42,275 nucleotides of DNA, taken from positions 1 through 42,275 of the forward strand of contig DAOPZJ010000019.1 in the NCBI GenBank assembly GCA_035353335.1, written 5' to 3'. The translations under genes were made by a program, and so were the position numbers. This document shows positions 1-8,358 of the stretch, one piece after another (the stretch's first letter is position 1; every line of letters starts with the position of its first letter). The DNA comes from Oscillospiraceae bacterium (GTDB taxonomy: Bacteria > Bacillota > Clostridia > Oscillospirales > JAKOTC01). Under the pieces are notes generated by a model. That model was not told the origin of the DNA. It worked only from the letters and a program-made list of their open reading frames with translations, and did not search any database.

Positions 1-1
1 G

Positions 2-1225
2 TATCAGGGTCTGTTTTTGATTTCCGATAACGGTACTGGCAAATCCGATTTGAGTACAGGCATCGCTACCGACTCTTTGGTCTCTCTCGAGGACTACCTC
101 GCCGACAACCCGATCTGGAACGCCTTGCCTGAGGACTTCAAATCTCTCTTTGAGGTCGACGGTCATATCTATGCGATTCCGACTTCTTTTTTCCGGACAC
201 TGAACATCCGCGTCATCCATAATGAAGCGTCAGAGAAGATCGGGATTCCCGTAACCGATCTCAACTCCTTTCGCGATTTCGCTCTTGCATATACAAAAGA
301 AACCGAATACCCCGCCATTGGCAGCACCGCTGCCTCCGATTTGACGGATATCCTGAACGCTTACGGTCTTTACCCCGGAAACAGTGAGTATGTCCCGTTT
401 GCCTATGACCCGAAAGAGGACTGCTATGTGGATTTTATGACCAAAGGCGCTGCCGTTGAAGCTTTTGAATACCTGCGGGAACTGTACAAAGGCGGTGCGA
501 TATCCACGAAAAACTACGGGATAAAATCCGTTGACCTGATCGCTTCGAATTATCGAGGATACAGCGATTATGACAAGTACACCGAAATATTCACCCTGAA
601 CCCTGAATACCCGAAGGTTGCCGCCACATACAGGCGGGGTTTCGCCATGACCAATGACACCCCGCAGCCCCAAGAGACCGTCAATTTTATAGTCAATATG
701 CTGTTCGGCTCCGAGCAGAACTATCTCGAGTGCTGGCTGGGCACCCCGGACCATTACATTCTGAACAGTGACGGTTCGATTACATTTAAGTTGGTGAAGG
801 ATACCAAGGGAAACTATATCCATCCCGGCATGCCGAATCTGGCGGGCGGATTGTCGGATATTTTCCCTTATTCGGACGCGAATATCTTTTACAGTCAAGA
901 TGGCGTTATCGACATGGAAACGACCACCTCTTACGGAAAATACAATTCGATTTTGAAACAACAAAATGATTTATTCAAAAGCGGGGCAGTTGTTGAAATT
1001 CCGTTGAAATACTTCGTTTTGCACTCGAAAGCATATGATGCGAGAAAAACCGACATCGGTTTGTTGTATTCGGAATATTTTGAAAAGGCCATCACAAGTT
1101 CCGACCAAACGGTGCAGCAGATCCTTGATGAATACAAAGCAAAAATGTTCAATCTCGGAGGCAACCAAATGCTCGACCAGATGAACGCCGCCATCGGTAA
1201 AAAAACCGCATATTATTACGGGTAA
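2..1225 (+). CDS. Extracellular solute-binding-type lipoprotein, paralogue 1 (5' end outside window)
   Basis: The reading frame is open from base 2, so the true start and the expected lipoprotein signal lie upstream of the window; the TTG at 17 is not the start, because the upstream residues already align with the two paralogues at 1431 and 3671. The visible part has the features of distant family-1 (LplA/LipO-like) solute-binding proteins: an EDYLADNPIWNALPEDF segment, an IYAIPTS strand, an AFEYLRELYKGG helix and a segment ending in GSEQNYLECWLG. In such proteins a lipid-anchored two-lobe receptor on the outer face of the membrane hands sugars or peptides to an ABC permease. The C-terminus ends in an AAIGKKTAYYYG motif that is nearly invariant in all three copies. 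No permease or ATPase is nearby, so ligand and partner are unknown. Confidence 0.75.
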   Translation, partial: YQGLFLISDNGTGKSDLSTGIATDSLVSLEDYLADNPIWNALPEDFKSLFEVDGHIYAIPTSFFRTLNIRVIHNEASEKIGIPVTDLNSFRDFALAYTKETEYPAIGSTAASDLTDILNAYGLYPGNSEYVPFAYDPKEDCYVDFMTKGAAVEAFEYLRELYKGGAISTKNYGIKSVDLIASNYRGYSDYDKYTEIFTLNPEYPKVAATYRRGFAMTNDTPQPQETVNFIVNMLFGSEQNYLECWLGTPDHYILNSDGSITFKLVKDTKGNYIHPGMPNLAGGLSDIFPYSDANIFYSQDGVIDMETTTSYGKYNSILKQQNDLFKSGAVVEIPLKYFVLHSKAYDARKTDIGLLYSEYFEKAITSSDQTVQQILDEYKAKMFNLGGNQMLDQMNAAIGKKTAYYYG

Positions 1226-1230
1226 TCCTT

Positions 1231-1344
1231 CTTGCCTCCCGCCGTGACGCTTGTGTCACGGTGTACTCATCAACGGTGCGCCGTTGACGCGGGAGGGAAG
1301 GAATTGCTTGCAATTCTTCTTGACGAATTATTTCATAATTCGTC
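1231..1344. repeat. Multi-hairpin intergenic element
   Basis: An outer stem (CCTCCCGC at 1235-1242 with GCGGGAGG at 1289-1296) encloses two hairpins: CCGTGAC/GTCACGG (1242-1248 with 1255-1261) and CAACGG/CCGTTG (1271-1276 with 1281-1286). Two more perfect hairpins follow: GAATTGC/GCAATTC (1301-1316) and a 10-bp stem GACGAATTAT/ATAATTCGTC (1322-1344). There is no U-run, so this is not a standard terminator. It resembles a mobile palindromic repeat (REP or MITE-like) between two paralogous genes; it may also stabilise or process the mRNA. Confidence 0.6.
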
Positions 1345-1430
1345 TGACGTCTTGCAACGGTGGTGGGATTCTTGCTCAGATAACAGTAGATATTTTAAAA
1401 CGTAAAGTGACATATGAAAGGGGAACAATC

Positions 1431-2978
1431 ATGAAAAAACCGATCAAACTCGCCGTTTCACTCATCATCTGCGGCATGATGTTTTTATCCGGCTGCGCAT
1501 CGGCACCCAACACCTCGCTGCCGGGTGAACTGCTCGGGAAAGAAACCGGTTATCCCCAAACCCTGAACATCATCGCACCCTATTTCTTTTGGGACGGGAA
1601 CGCGGCCGGTGAAAATGCCCGGACCGCCGGGCAGCAATGGCTGGACGAAATGTCGGCCCGCTACGGCGTGAATATCAACGTCATTTCGAATTCTTTTGCC
1701 GAAGACGGTACTTTTAAATCCGCGTTTTCCGGTGTGGATAAAAAGACATTTTCGGGTTTGGCTCAAGCGGAATCGATCGCTTACCTTCAGGAGATCGTCA
1801 ATTCCGATTTAGCGCTTCCGCTGGACGAATACCTTGCCGATAACGCAGTTTGGAATGCTCTGCCCGAGGAGCTCAAATCCACATTTAAAGTGAACGGGCA
1901 TATTTATGCCGTCCCCGCGAACGTTGAAGATTATATGTACTCCCGCGTTTTTCAAAAAGACGCGGTTGACCGGACGGGGATCACCGTCACCGATCTCCAA
2001 TCGCTGAAAGAGTTTGCCGCCGCTTATGCAAAAGCGTCGGGAAACTATACGATCATTGCCAATGGCAATAACGATATTACCGACATTTTAAATGCCTTCG
2101 GATTATATTACGGCGAGGGCCCCAAAAACCCAATCGGTTATGATCCGTCGGAAGACTGCTTTACGGACTTTTTAACCAAGGGCAATGCCGTCGGCGCGCT
2201 GGAGTATTTGAGAGAGCTCTATACCGCGGGCGGATTGAAATGCGGTTTCAATGAGTATAAACCCAAAGATTCCGACGAACCGAAACCCGTTTCAACAAAG
2301 TCTTTGTTCGGTTATAATAATTCCGATGATTCCGTTGAAGCGCTGACCTTGAATCCGCAGTATCCGCAAGTCCTTTTTAATCAGGTTTTCGGATTTTATA
2401 TGACAAAGAGCACGGTACAGCCCAAAGAGACCATTAACTTCTTTGTCGACATGATGTATGGTTCCGAGCAAAGTTATCTCGATTGCTGGCTGGGCTCGTC
2501 TTCCGGATATACGCTCAACAGCGACGGAACGATTACGGTGAAAATGGCGCAAAATTCCGACGGGAGTTATGTCGTCCCCGCAGCGCCGAATCTGACCGGC
2601 GGGTTTTCGGGCGTCTTCCCGCATTCGGACGCCGATGTCCTGTACAGTCAAAACGGCATAGTCACCGAAGCTTCCGGGACCGAAGCCGGAAAGAAAAATA
2701 AGGCCTATAAAGGCCTCAGGGATGCGCTAGACAAAGGTGTCGCCGTCAGGGTTCCCCCGGCATATTCCATGATAAACTGCCCTGCCTATTACTCAAATTA
2801 CATTGCTTTTTGCAGTCTTTACGAGACCTGTATCCAAGATGCCGTCACTTCCGCAAATTTCACGGTGCAGCAGATCATCGATGATTATAAAAAAGAGATG
2901 CTGAACCTCGGCGGCAATCAAATGCTCGATGAAATGAACGCCGCCATCGGCAAAAAAACCGCGTATTATTACGGATAA
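1431..2978 (+). CDS. Extracellular solute-binding-type lipoprotein, paralogue 2
   Basis: The protein has 515 residues. The ATG at 1431 is chosen over the upstream in-frame GTG because it follows an AAAGGGG ribosome site by about 7 bases and opens a clear lipoprotein signal: Lys-Lys, a hydrophobic core, and the lipobox LSGC with Cys22 as the lipidated residue. The mature part begins with a linker, then a TLNIIAPYFF strand, the PLDEYLADNAVWNALPEE segment, an ALEYLRELYTAGG helix and a GSEQSYLDCWLG segment, as in distant LplA/LipO-like binding proteins. It ends in MLDEMNAAIGKKTAYYYG. It probably acts as a membrane-anchored ligand receptor for an ABC importer encoded elsewhere. The substrate cannot be told from sequence. 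The family call is good and the function is inferred. Confidence 0.8.
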   Translation: MKKPIKLAVSLIICGMMFLSGCASAPNTSLPGELLGKETGYPQTLNIIAPYFFWDGNAAGENARTAGQQWLDEMSARYGVNINVISNSFAEDGTFKSAFSGVDKKTFSGLAQAESIAYLQEIVNSDLALPLDEYLADNAVWNALPEELKSTFKVNGHIYAVPANVEDYMYSRVFQKDAVDRTGITVTDLQSLKEFAAAYAKASGNYTIIANGNNDITDILNAFGLYYGEGPKNPIGYDPSEDCFTDFLTKGNAVGALEYLRELYTAGGLKCGFNEYKPKDSDEPKPVSTKSLFGYNNSDDSVEALTLNPQYPQVLFNQVFGFYMTKSTVQPKETINFFVDMMYGSEQSYLDCWLGSSSGYTLNSDGTITVKMAQNSDGSYVVPAAPNLTGGFSGVFPHSDADVLYSQNGIVTEASGTEAGKKNKAYKGLRDALDKGVAVRVPPAYSMINCPAYYSNYIAFCSLYETCIQDAVTSANFTVQQIIDDYKKEMLNLGGNQMLDEMNAAIGKKTAYYYG

Positions 2979-2989
2979 CCGACTGAAGG

Positions 2990-3041
2990 AGAGCAAACTC
3001 CGCACGGGCCACGGCCCGCACGGGCTTCGGCCCGGCGCTCT
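2990..3041. repeat. Tandem GC-rich hairpins enclosed by an outer stem
   Basis: AGAGC (2990-2994) pairs with GCTCT (3037-3041). Between them lie CGGGC-CACG-GCCCG (3005-3018) and CGGGC-TTCG-GCCCG (3021-3034, a UUCG tetraloop). The plan, an outer stem with two inner hairpins, matches the element at 1231-1344, although the sequence differs. No U-run follows, so read-through into the next gene is likely. Confidence 0.5.
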
Positions 3042-3072
3042 GTCAAATTTCCAATTAAGGAGGCATTCGAAA

Positions 3073-3636
3073 ATGGCATCCTTAAAACCTTGTCCGATCT
3101 GCGGCCGGGAAGCCGCGCTATACGAGGCCGAAGCGGAACGCGTCGGTTTTTACTGCGAATGTTCGGTATGCGCGAAATCCACCGACGAATTCGCGGCCGA
3201 AAGCGAAGCGGAAGAAATGTGGAACCGAAGTGAGGCAAAAGATTTAAAAGACACCAACCGGCGGGGCATGTATGCCATCGTCATAAAACCCTTTCATACC
3301 TGGGCTCATGTTTTCTGGCGCCTTTTTCAGTTGTTAGGCCCTGTCGCTGCCGTAACCGTCATATGCACGTTCAAATTGTACATGAACACCGCGCTTTATA
3401 TCGGTACGGTTCTTGGCGGCTTGTTATGCCTTGCGGTGGCGCTGTACTTTTCCTTTCAGTATTTCCTCCGTCTTCACGGCATACTCCGCCGCCTGCCCGC
3501 GAAGGAACGCAGAAAACACCTCATCGCCGCGGCGCTCGCCTTTTTCACCGTATTGAGTGCCTATATCGCCCTCATCTTTTTTGCCCTCATACCGTTGATC
3601 GGGTTCTGCCGCGGCGGGAAGGCGTTTTTAAACTGA
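3073..3636 (+). CDS. Small zinc-ribbon (Lar-like) membrane protein
   Basis: The protein has 187 residues; the ATG follows an AAGGAGG site. The first 50 residues resemble the Lar (restriction alleviation) zinc-ribbon fold: LKPCPICG (Cys7, Cys10), a second pair among Cys28, Cys30 and Cys33, then an EEMWNR ending. After a short polar linker the rest is hydrophobic, with probable membrane segments near 84-100, 106-130 and 150-178. Lar proteins are normally soluble and small, so the membrane tail is unusual. The gene sits between two solute-binding lipoprotein genes with short spacers and is probably co-transcribed with them. The function is not known; a role with the lipoproteins is only suggested by position. 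Confidence 0.65.
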   Translation: MASLKPCPICGREAALYEAEAERVGFYCECSVCAKSTDEFAAESEAEEMWNRSEAKDLKDTNRRGMYAIVIKPFHTWAHVFWRLFQLLGPVAAVTVICTFKLYMNTALYIGTVLGGLLCLAVALYFSFQYFLRLHGILRRLPAKERRKHLIAAALAFFTVLSAYIALIFFALIPLIGFCRGGKAFLN

Positions 3637-3670
3637 AAGCCGATCGCCGCGTTTTGAAAAGGAGAACGTT

Positions 3671-5284
3671 ATGAATCATCATTATAAACCCTTAGTCTCT
3701 TTATTTGTCAGCTGTCTGCTGTTCCTTGCAGCCTGCGCACCGTCGTCAACTTCTCTGCCGGATGAGCTTCGGGCGAAGAACATCAACTATCCCGAATCCG
3801 TCAGCATCATCGCGCCCGATTTTTTTAAAGCGACCGGCGCGGTCAATACCGATCGAATCAGGCAGCAATGGCTTGATGAAACATCCGCACGGTACGGTAT
3901 CACCCTTCACATCTATCCGAATTATAACGCCTATGTAAACAACACCGGTTATGAGGCGTTTCCCAAAAAGCCCGATTATAATACCGACGGTCCTCCGCGG
4001 GTATCCAAAGACGTGGAACCTGCCCCGACTCCGGCGCCCAAACCGGAATATGTCGGTTTAACGCAAATCGGCTCCGTCGAAGCCCTGAAAAAAGCCGTTA
4101 CCGGGTCCGATTCATATATGCCTCTGGACGATTACCTCGCCGATAACCCGGTTTGGAAGGCCCTGCCCGAAGATTTTAAATCCATTTACGAAATCAACGG
4201 CCGTATCTATGCGATTCCGACATCCGTTTCCCCGATCCAAAACGCCCGTATCATCCATAATGAAGCGCTTCAAAAGACCGGGATTGCGGTGACCGATCTC
4301 GATTCATTCCGTAATTTTGCATTGAACTATATACAGAACGCTAAAAAAGCCACCGACAGCGCCACTGTCTCCGAAGTTGCGGACATTCTGACCGCTTTCG
4401 GCCTTTACTCGGGAAAAGATGGCTCAGTTCAATTTAATTATGATCCGACGGCAGATTGTTTTGTGGACTGGATGACGAAACCCGCCGCCGTCGACGCACT
4501 GACGTATTTGCGGGAACTCACGAATGCCGGGGCGCTTTCTTACCGGCATGCAACCAAAACCGATTTTTTTAAAATGGGGCTTTGGGCTTCGAAATATGCG
4601 CCGTATTTCGATTATGCCGACTGCACCGAAGTACTGACTTTGAATCCCGAATTCCCGCAGGTCGCATTCACCGATGTGAAGGGTTTTGCCATGACCAAAG
4701 ACACGCCGCAGCCCCAAGAGACCCTCAATTTTTTCATCGATCTGCTGTTCGGTTCCGAACAAAGCTATCTCGAGTGTTGGCTGGGTTCATCAAACACATT
4801 CGTTAAAAACAGCGATGGCTCGATCACGGTGGCGATGATGCAAGACTTGGATGACAATTTTATTGTTCCTGCCATGCCGAATTTAACGGGCGGTCTTACG
4901 GAGATCTTCCCTTATTCGTACATGGATATTATATACAGCCAAAACGGGACTGCCGCCACAACTTCGGAGATTGAAAATCACAAAGCGCAGATGAACCTGC
5001 TGAATGATTTCCTCCAAAACGGCTCCGTAGTCCAATTGCCTCCGGAATATCAAATCATAAAATCGGCAACTTATAACGGTTATACGGCGAATAGCAGTAG
5101 TTATTATAATAAGCTTTATTCCATGTATATGAGTTACTTTTCGGCTGCGGTTACACGTTCCGATTTTACAGTGCAGCAGATTGTCGACCAATACAAAAAA
5201 GCACTGCTCAACATGGGCGGAAATCAAATGCTCGACGAAATGAACGCCGCCATCGGCAAGAAAACCGCGTATTATTACGGGTAA
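3671..5284 (+). CDS. Extracellular solute-binding-type lipoprotein, paralogue 3
   Basis: The protein has 537 residues. The ATG at 3671 follows AAAAGGAGA and opens a lipoprotein signal with lipobox LAAC (Cys22). It has the same architecture as its two neighbours: a SVSIIAPDFF strand, PLDDYLADNPVWKALPEDF, RIYAIPTS, a GFAMTKDTPQPQETLNFF segment, GSEQSYLECWLG, and the C-terminal MLDEMNAAIGKKTAYYYG. A proline-rich insert (PAPTPAPKPEY, near residues 117-127), absent from paralogue 2, may be a flexible linker. It is the last gene of the + strand cluster; no clear intrinsic terminator follows. Role as for the paralogues: a lipid-anchored binding protein with unknown ligand. Confidence 0.8.
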   Translation: MNHHYKPLVSLFVSCLLFLAACAPSSTSLPDELRAKNINYPESVSIIAPDFFKATGAVNTDRIRQQWLDETSARYGITLHIYPNYNAYVNNTGYEAFPKKPDYNTDGPPRVSKDVEPAPTPAPKPEYVGLTQIGSVEALKKAVTGSDSYMPLDDYLADNPVWKALPEDFKSIYEINGRIYAIPTSVSPIQNARIIHNEALQKTGIAVTDLDSFRNFALNYIQNAKKATDSATVSEVADILTAFGLYSGKDGSVQFNYDPTADCFVDWMTKPAAVDALTYLRELTNAGALSYRHATKTDFFKMGLWASKYAPYFDYADCTEVLTLNPEFPQVAFTDVKGFAMTKDTPQPQETLNFFIDLLFGSEQSYLECWLGSSNTFVKNSDGSITVAMMQDLDDNFIVPAMPNLTGGLTEIFPYSYMDIIYSQNGTAATTSEIENHKAQMNLLNDFLQNGSVVQLPPEYQIIKSATYNGYTANSSSYYNKLYSMYMSYFSAAVTRSDFTVQQIVDQYKKALLNMGGNQMLDEMNAAIGKKTAYYYG

Positions 5285-5401
5285 TAAATATCGCATTTAA
5301 GTGAGAAAAAAATATGCGGAAACATTCTGCGAATCACTTTACACTTATAAACCGTGAACTGCGCTCTGCCTTGTCGCTTTACACTTCACACTAAACTTGC
5401 T

Positions 5402-6166
5402 TCATCCCTTGATATAGGCAACCCCGTTTGCTTTGCAATACTCGGCCGCGTACTCGCCGTAACAGACCGCGGTGAGGTTTTCGCACTCCTCAAAAGCGTT
5501 TTCTCCGATCTTGGTGACGCTCGCCGGAATCGCGATGTGCGATAGCGCGTTGCATTTATAAAACGCGTCGTATTCGATTTCGGTGACGCCGGCCGGTATG
5601 TCGATGCTCGTCAAAACCTTGCAGCCCGCGAAGGTGTTGAACTCGATCTTTTTGAGCGAAGCGGGCAGCTGAATGCTTTTTAACGCGCTGCACTCGGAAA
5701 ACGCGCCGTACCCGATGACCGCCACGCCTTCCGGGATTTTAATTTCTTCGAGCGCGCAGCAGTTTGAAAAAGCGTATTTTTCGATAACGGTCAGGTTTTT
5801 CGGCAAGGTGATTTTCAAGAGCGCTTCCGACTCGGAAAAAGCGCCCCATCCGATGGAGGTCACCGTATCCGGAAGCGTCGCTTCGGAGATTTCCAAACCC
5901 GAAAATGCCCATTCGCCGATGCTGACCACAGGTTTTCCGTCGATCTCAGCCGGCACCGTGACCATTAACTCTGTGCCGTTATATTTTATAATTTCTATGC
6001 CGCCTTCGACCGTCTGATATTCATACTCGGATATTTCGGAAACCGCTGCCTTTGAGGAAATCGCCGAATTCCCGGAAGCAGACGGCGCCTCCTGCGCCGG
6101 AGCGCATGTGGCGGCAAAGATCAAAAAAGATAATACCATCGCAATGCGCGTCAATTGCATCTTCAT
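5402..6166 (-). CDS. BspA-type leucine-rich-repeat lipoprotein
   Basis: The protein has 254 residues; the ATG at 6166 is preceded by AAAGGAGA. The N-terminus is a signal peptide ending in AATC (Cys21); Thr just before the Cys is a poor lipobox residue, so lipidation is likely but not certain. From about residue 75 to 240 it consists of BspA/LRR_5 repeats of about 23 residues with the recurring pattern I-P-x-x-V-T-x-I-G-x-x-A-F-x-x-C-x-x-L, including SIGWGAF, VIGYGAF and KIGENAF. Such proteins are exported and bind surfaces or proteins. It stands alone, converging on the lipoprotein cluster. The exact ligand is unknown. Confidence 0.85.
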   Translation of the reverse strand: MKMQLTRIAMVLSFLIFAATCAPAQEAPSASGNSAISSKAAVSEISEYEYQTVEGGIEIIKYNGTELMVTVPAEIDGKPVVSIGEWAFSGLEISEATLPDTVTSIGWGAFSESEALLKITLPKNLTVIEKYAFSNCCALEEIKIPEGVAVIGYGAFSECSALKSIQLPASLKKIEFNTFAGCKVLTSIDIPAGVTEIEYDAFYKCNALSHIAIPASVTKIGENAFEECENLTAVCYGEYAAEYCKANGVAYIKG

Positions 6167-6198
6167 ACACGGAATTCTCCTTTCCGCGAATCAAAGTG

Positions 6199-6204
6199 AT
6201 TATA
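6199..6204 (-). promoter_or_regulatory. Candidate -10 box for the LRR lipoprotein gene
   Basis: The minus strand reads TATAAT here, about 33 bases before the start codon. No good -35 is visible at 16-18 bases, so the assignment is tentative. Confidence 0.35.
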
Positions 6205-6242
6205 ATCCATCCGAAGTATTGACAGGAATATTTTCATAAAAC

Positions 6243-6269
6243 AAAGGACCGCCGTTCAGGCGGTCCTTT
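6243..6269. terminator. Bidirectional intrinsic terminator of the ribosomal superoperon
   Basis: A perfect 11-bp stem, AAAGGACCGCC/GGCGGTCCTTT, with a 5-base loop lies 10 bases past the rplQ stop. U-rich tracts lie on both sides. It ends the S10-spc-alpha transcript coming from the right. Confidence 0.9.
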
Positions 6270-6279
6270 CTTTTATTTG

Positions 6280-6621
6280 TTATACCAGTTCGATGATGGC
6301 CATTTCGGCAGCGTCACCGCGGCGGGGACCGGTCTTGATCACACGGGTATATCCGCCGTTTTTGCTTTCATATTTCGGCGAGATCTCGTTAAACAGCTTT
6401 GCCGCAACGCTCTCTTTGGTGACGAACGCGAATACCTGCCGTTTTGCATGCAGCGTGTTCTGTTTTCCGAGCGTTATCATCTCATCGGCCAGCGCGCGCA
6501 CTTCTTTTGCGCGTGTGACAGTCGTCTCAATCTTGCCTTTTTCCAGCAGGAAAGTGACCATCGCCCGCAGCATGGCGGTTCTCTGGTCAGTCGTCCTGCC
6601 GAGTTTTCTGGTTCCGGGCAT
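6280..6621 (-). CDS. rplQ: Large-subunit ribosomal protein L17
   Basis: The protein has 113 residues, the usual length for bacterial L17. It starts with the family signature MPGTRKLGRTTDQRTAMLRAM and ends in the GDAAEMAIIEL strand. L17 lies near the peptide exit region of the 50S subunit. The ATG follows an AAGGAG site. It is the last gene of the superoperon, 36 bases behind rpoA and directly ahead of the terminator at 6243-6269, as in most Firmicutes. Confidence 0.97.
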   Translation of the reverse strand: MPGTRKLGRTTDQRTAMLRAMVTFLLEKGKIETTVTRAKEVRALADEMITLGKQNTLHAKRQVFAFVTKESVAAKLFNEISPKYESKNGGYTRVIKTGPRRGDAAEMAIIELV

Positions 6622-6657
6622 TGTTTCTACACTCCTTAATCAAAGCCGTTGCCGGCA

Positions 6658-7605
6658 TTATTCGTCGTCGCTTTTGAGCGAGAGACCCAAAGAGGCCAGT
6701 TTTCCGATGACCTCGTCGAGGGATTTCCGACCGAGGTTGCGGACCTTGATCATCTCTTCTTCGCTCTTGTTGATCAGGTCTTCGACGGTATTCAGACCCG
6801 CGCGTTTGAGGCAGTTGAACGACCGAACCGAGAGTTCAAGATCGTCGATTGCCATCTCAAGCACCTTTTCCTTGCTCTTCTCGCTGCGCTCGACCAGGAT
6901 ATCGCTGTCGACCGCGCCTTCGGAGAGCGAGATGAAAAGCACCAGCAGTTCGCCCAGAATCTTCGCGCCCAATGATACGGAATCACGGGCGGAAATCGTG
7001 CCGTCCGTCCATACCTCGAGCGTGAGCTTGTCGTAGTCCGTCACATTGCCGACACGGGTGTTTTCAACCGCGTAGTTGACTTTGATGACGGGTGTGTAAA
7101 TAGAGTCGACGGGAATAACGCCGATCACGGAAGAGTTGTCCCGGTTTTTCTCGGCGGAGACATAACCTCTGCCCTTGTCCAGAACGATTTCCATGTTCAG
7201 CTTTGCACCCGCGCTCAATGAAGCGATGTGCATTGACGGATTTAAAACTTCCACTTCCGCGTCAGCTTTGATGCTGCCCGCAGTGACTTCGCACTCGTCC
7301 TGCGCTTCGATGTAGACCGTTTTGGGTCCTTCGGAGAAGAGCTTGACCGTGAGTCCCTTGATATTCAGGATGATCTCGGTCACGTCTTCCTTGACGCCGG
7401 GGATGGTGGAAAACTCATGCTGTACGCCGTCTATTTTTACCGACGTCACCGCCACGCCGGGCAGTGACGAGAGTAAAACTCTTCTCAGGCTGTTCCCTAA
7501 TGTCGTGCCGTAGCCGCGCTCAAGCGGCTCGACGACGAACTTGCCGTAGGAACCGTCTGCCTTCATTTCGCTGATCTCTATTTTGGGCTTTTGAATCTCC
7601 AACAA
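6658..7605 (-). CDS. rpoA: RNA polymerase alpha subunit
   Basis: The protein has 315 residues. The start is TTG, six bases after AGGAGGG. The N-terminal dimerisation domain (about 1-230) shows FVVEPLERGYGTTLGNSLRRVLLSSLPG, the alpha signature involved in dimerisation and binding of beta/beta-prime. After an acidic-basic linker, the C-terminal domain (about 245-310) has SFNCLKRAGLNTVEDL and VRNLGRKSLDEV, the helices that contact UP-element DNA and activators. It lies between rpsD and rplQ in the alpha operon. The 110-base spacer before it, which contains an inverted repeat CGCGG/CCGCG near 7633, is the longest in this part of the operon and might hold a local regulatory structure. Confidence 0.98.
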   Translation of the reverse strand: MLEIQKPKIEISEMKADGSYGKFVVEPLERGYGTTLGNSLRRVLLSSLPGVAVTSVKIDGVQHEFSTIPGVKEDVTEIILNIKGLTVKLFSEGPKTVYIEAQDECEVTAGSIKADAEVEVLNPSMHIASLSAGAKLNMEIVLDKGRGYVSAEKNRDNSSVIGVIPVDSIYTPVIKVNYAVENTRVGNVTDYDKLTLEVWTDGTISARDSVSLGAKILGELLVLFISLSEGAVDSDILVERSEKSKEKVLEMAIDDLELSVRSFNCLKRAGLNTVEDLINKSEEEMIKVRNLGRKSLDEVIGKLASLGLSLKSDDE

Positions 7606-7715
7606 TTAAAACCCTCCTTTTTTCCGTAAACACGCGGCTCTCACAAACCGCGCAGCCAAACGATATCTCCTTTTTTAACCGCCATCCGGGCGGACATTGA
7701 TACGGAAATACCGGA

Positions 7716-8339
7716 TTATTTCGAGTACAACTCGACGATCAGACGCTCTTCGACCTGCAGGTCGATTTCTTCGCGTGTGGGAAGAGCTGCGACATTCGCG
7801 GTCATGTTCGCCTTGTCGGCGGACAGCCACGCGGGAATGGGTTTCGCATTGCTTTCGAACTGATCTTTGAATGTCTCGACAGAGCGGCTGGATTCCTTCA
7901 TCGCAATCACATCGCCTGCTTTGCAGAGATAGGAGGGGATGTTGACGATCGAACCGTTGACGGTAAAATGGCGGTGCAGAACCATCTGTCTGGCCTCTTT
8001 GCGCGAAGACGCGAAACCGAGGCGGTAGATGATGTTGTCAAGCCGGCTCTCCAAAATGCGGAGCAGGTTTTCACCCGAGACGCCGGGCTGTTTGATCGCC
8101 ATGTCGAAATATTTGCGGAACTGGCTCTCCAGGACGCCGTAGTAGCGTTTTGCTTTCTGTTTTGAACGCATCTGGATGCCGTATTCACTGGTCTTTTTTC
8201 TGCCCTGTCCGTGCTGTCCGGGGACCCCGGGTCTGCGGGACACGGCGCACTTGTCGGTATAGCAGCGATCGCCTTTCAAAAAGAGCTTTTGGCCCTCTCT
8301 GCGGCAGAGGCGGCACACCGAATCGGTATATCTTGCCAT
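7716..8339 (-). CDS. rpsD: Small-subunit ribosomal protein S4 (zinc form)
   Basis: The protein has 207 residues. It has Cys9, Cys12, Cys26 and Cys31, which mark the zinc-binding form of S4. The S4 RNA-binding domain follows (ESRLDNIIYRLGFASSRKEARQMV-type core, about residues 97-160). S4 nucleates assembly of the 30S body and in several bacteria represses its own operon. The ATG follows GGAGGG. It is placed between rpsK and rpoA as usual. Confidence 0.97.
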   Translation of the reverse strand: MARYTDSVCRLCRREGQKLFLKGDRCYTDKCAVSRRPGVPGQHGQGRKKTSEYGIQMRSKQKAKRYYGVLESQFRKYFDMAIKQPGVSGENLLRILESRLDNIIYRLGFASSRKEARQMVLHRHFTVNGSIVNIPSYLCKAGDVIAMKESSRSVETFKDQFESNAKPIPAWLSADKANMTANVAALPTREEIDLQVEERLIVELYSK

Positions 8340-8358
8340 TTCTTAACCCTCCATTAAA

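Noticed and set aside
1231..1344. CRISPR array
   Set aside because: The repeats are inverted, unequal and without regular spacers.
2990..3041. Terminator after the second lipoprotein gene
   Set aside because: The hairpins are GC-rich but no U-run follows and the next gene begins 30 bases on with a good ribosome site.
6219..6224. Plus-strand promoter starting with TTGACA
   Set aside because: No -10 box follows at 16-18 bases, and the stretch leads straight into a terminator and antisense to rplQ.
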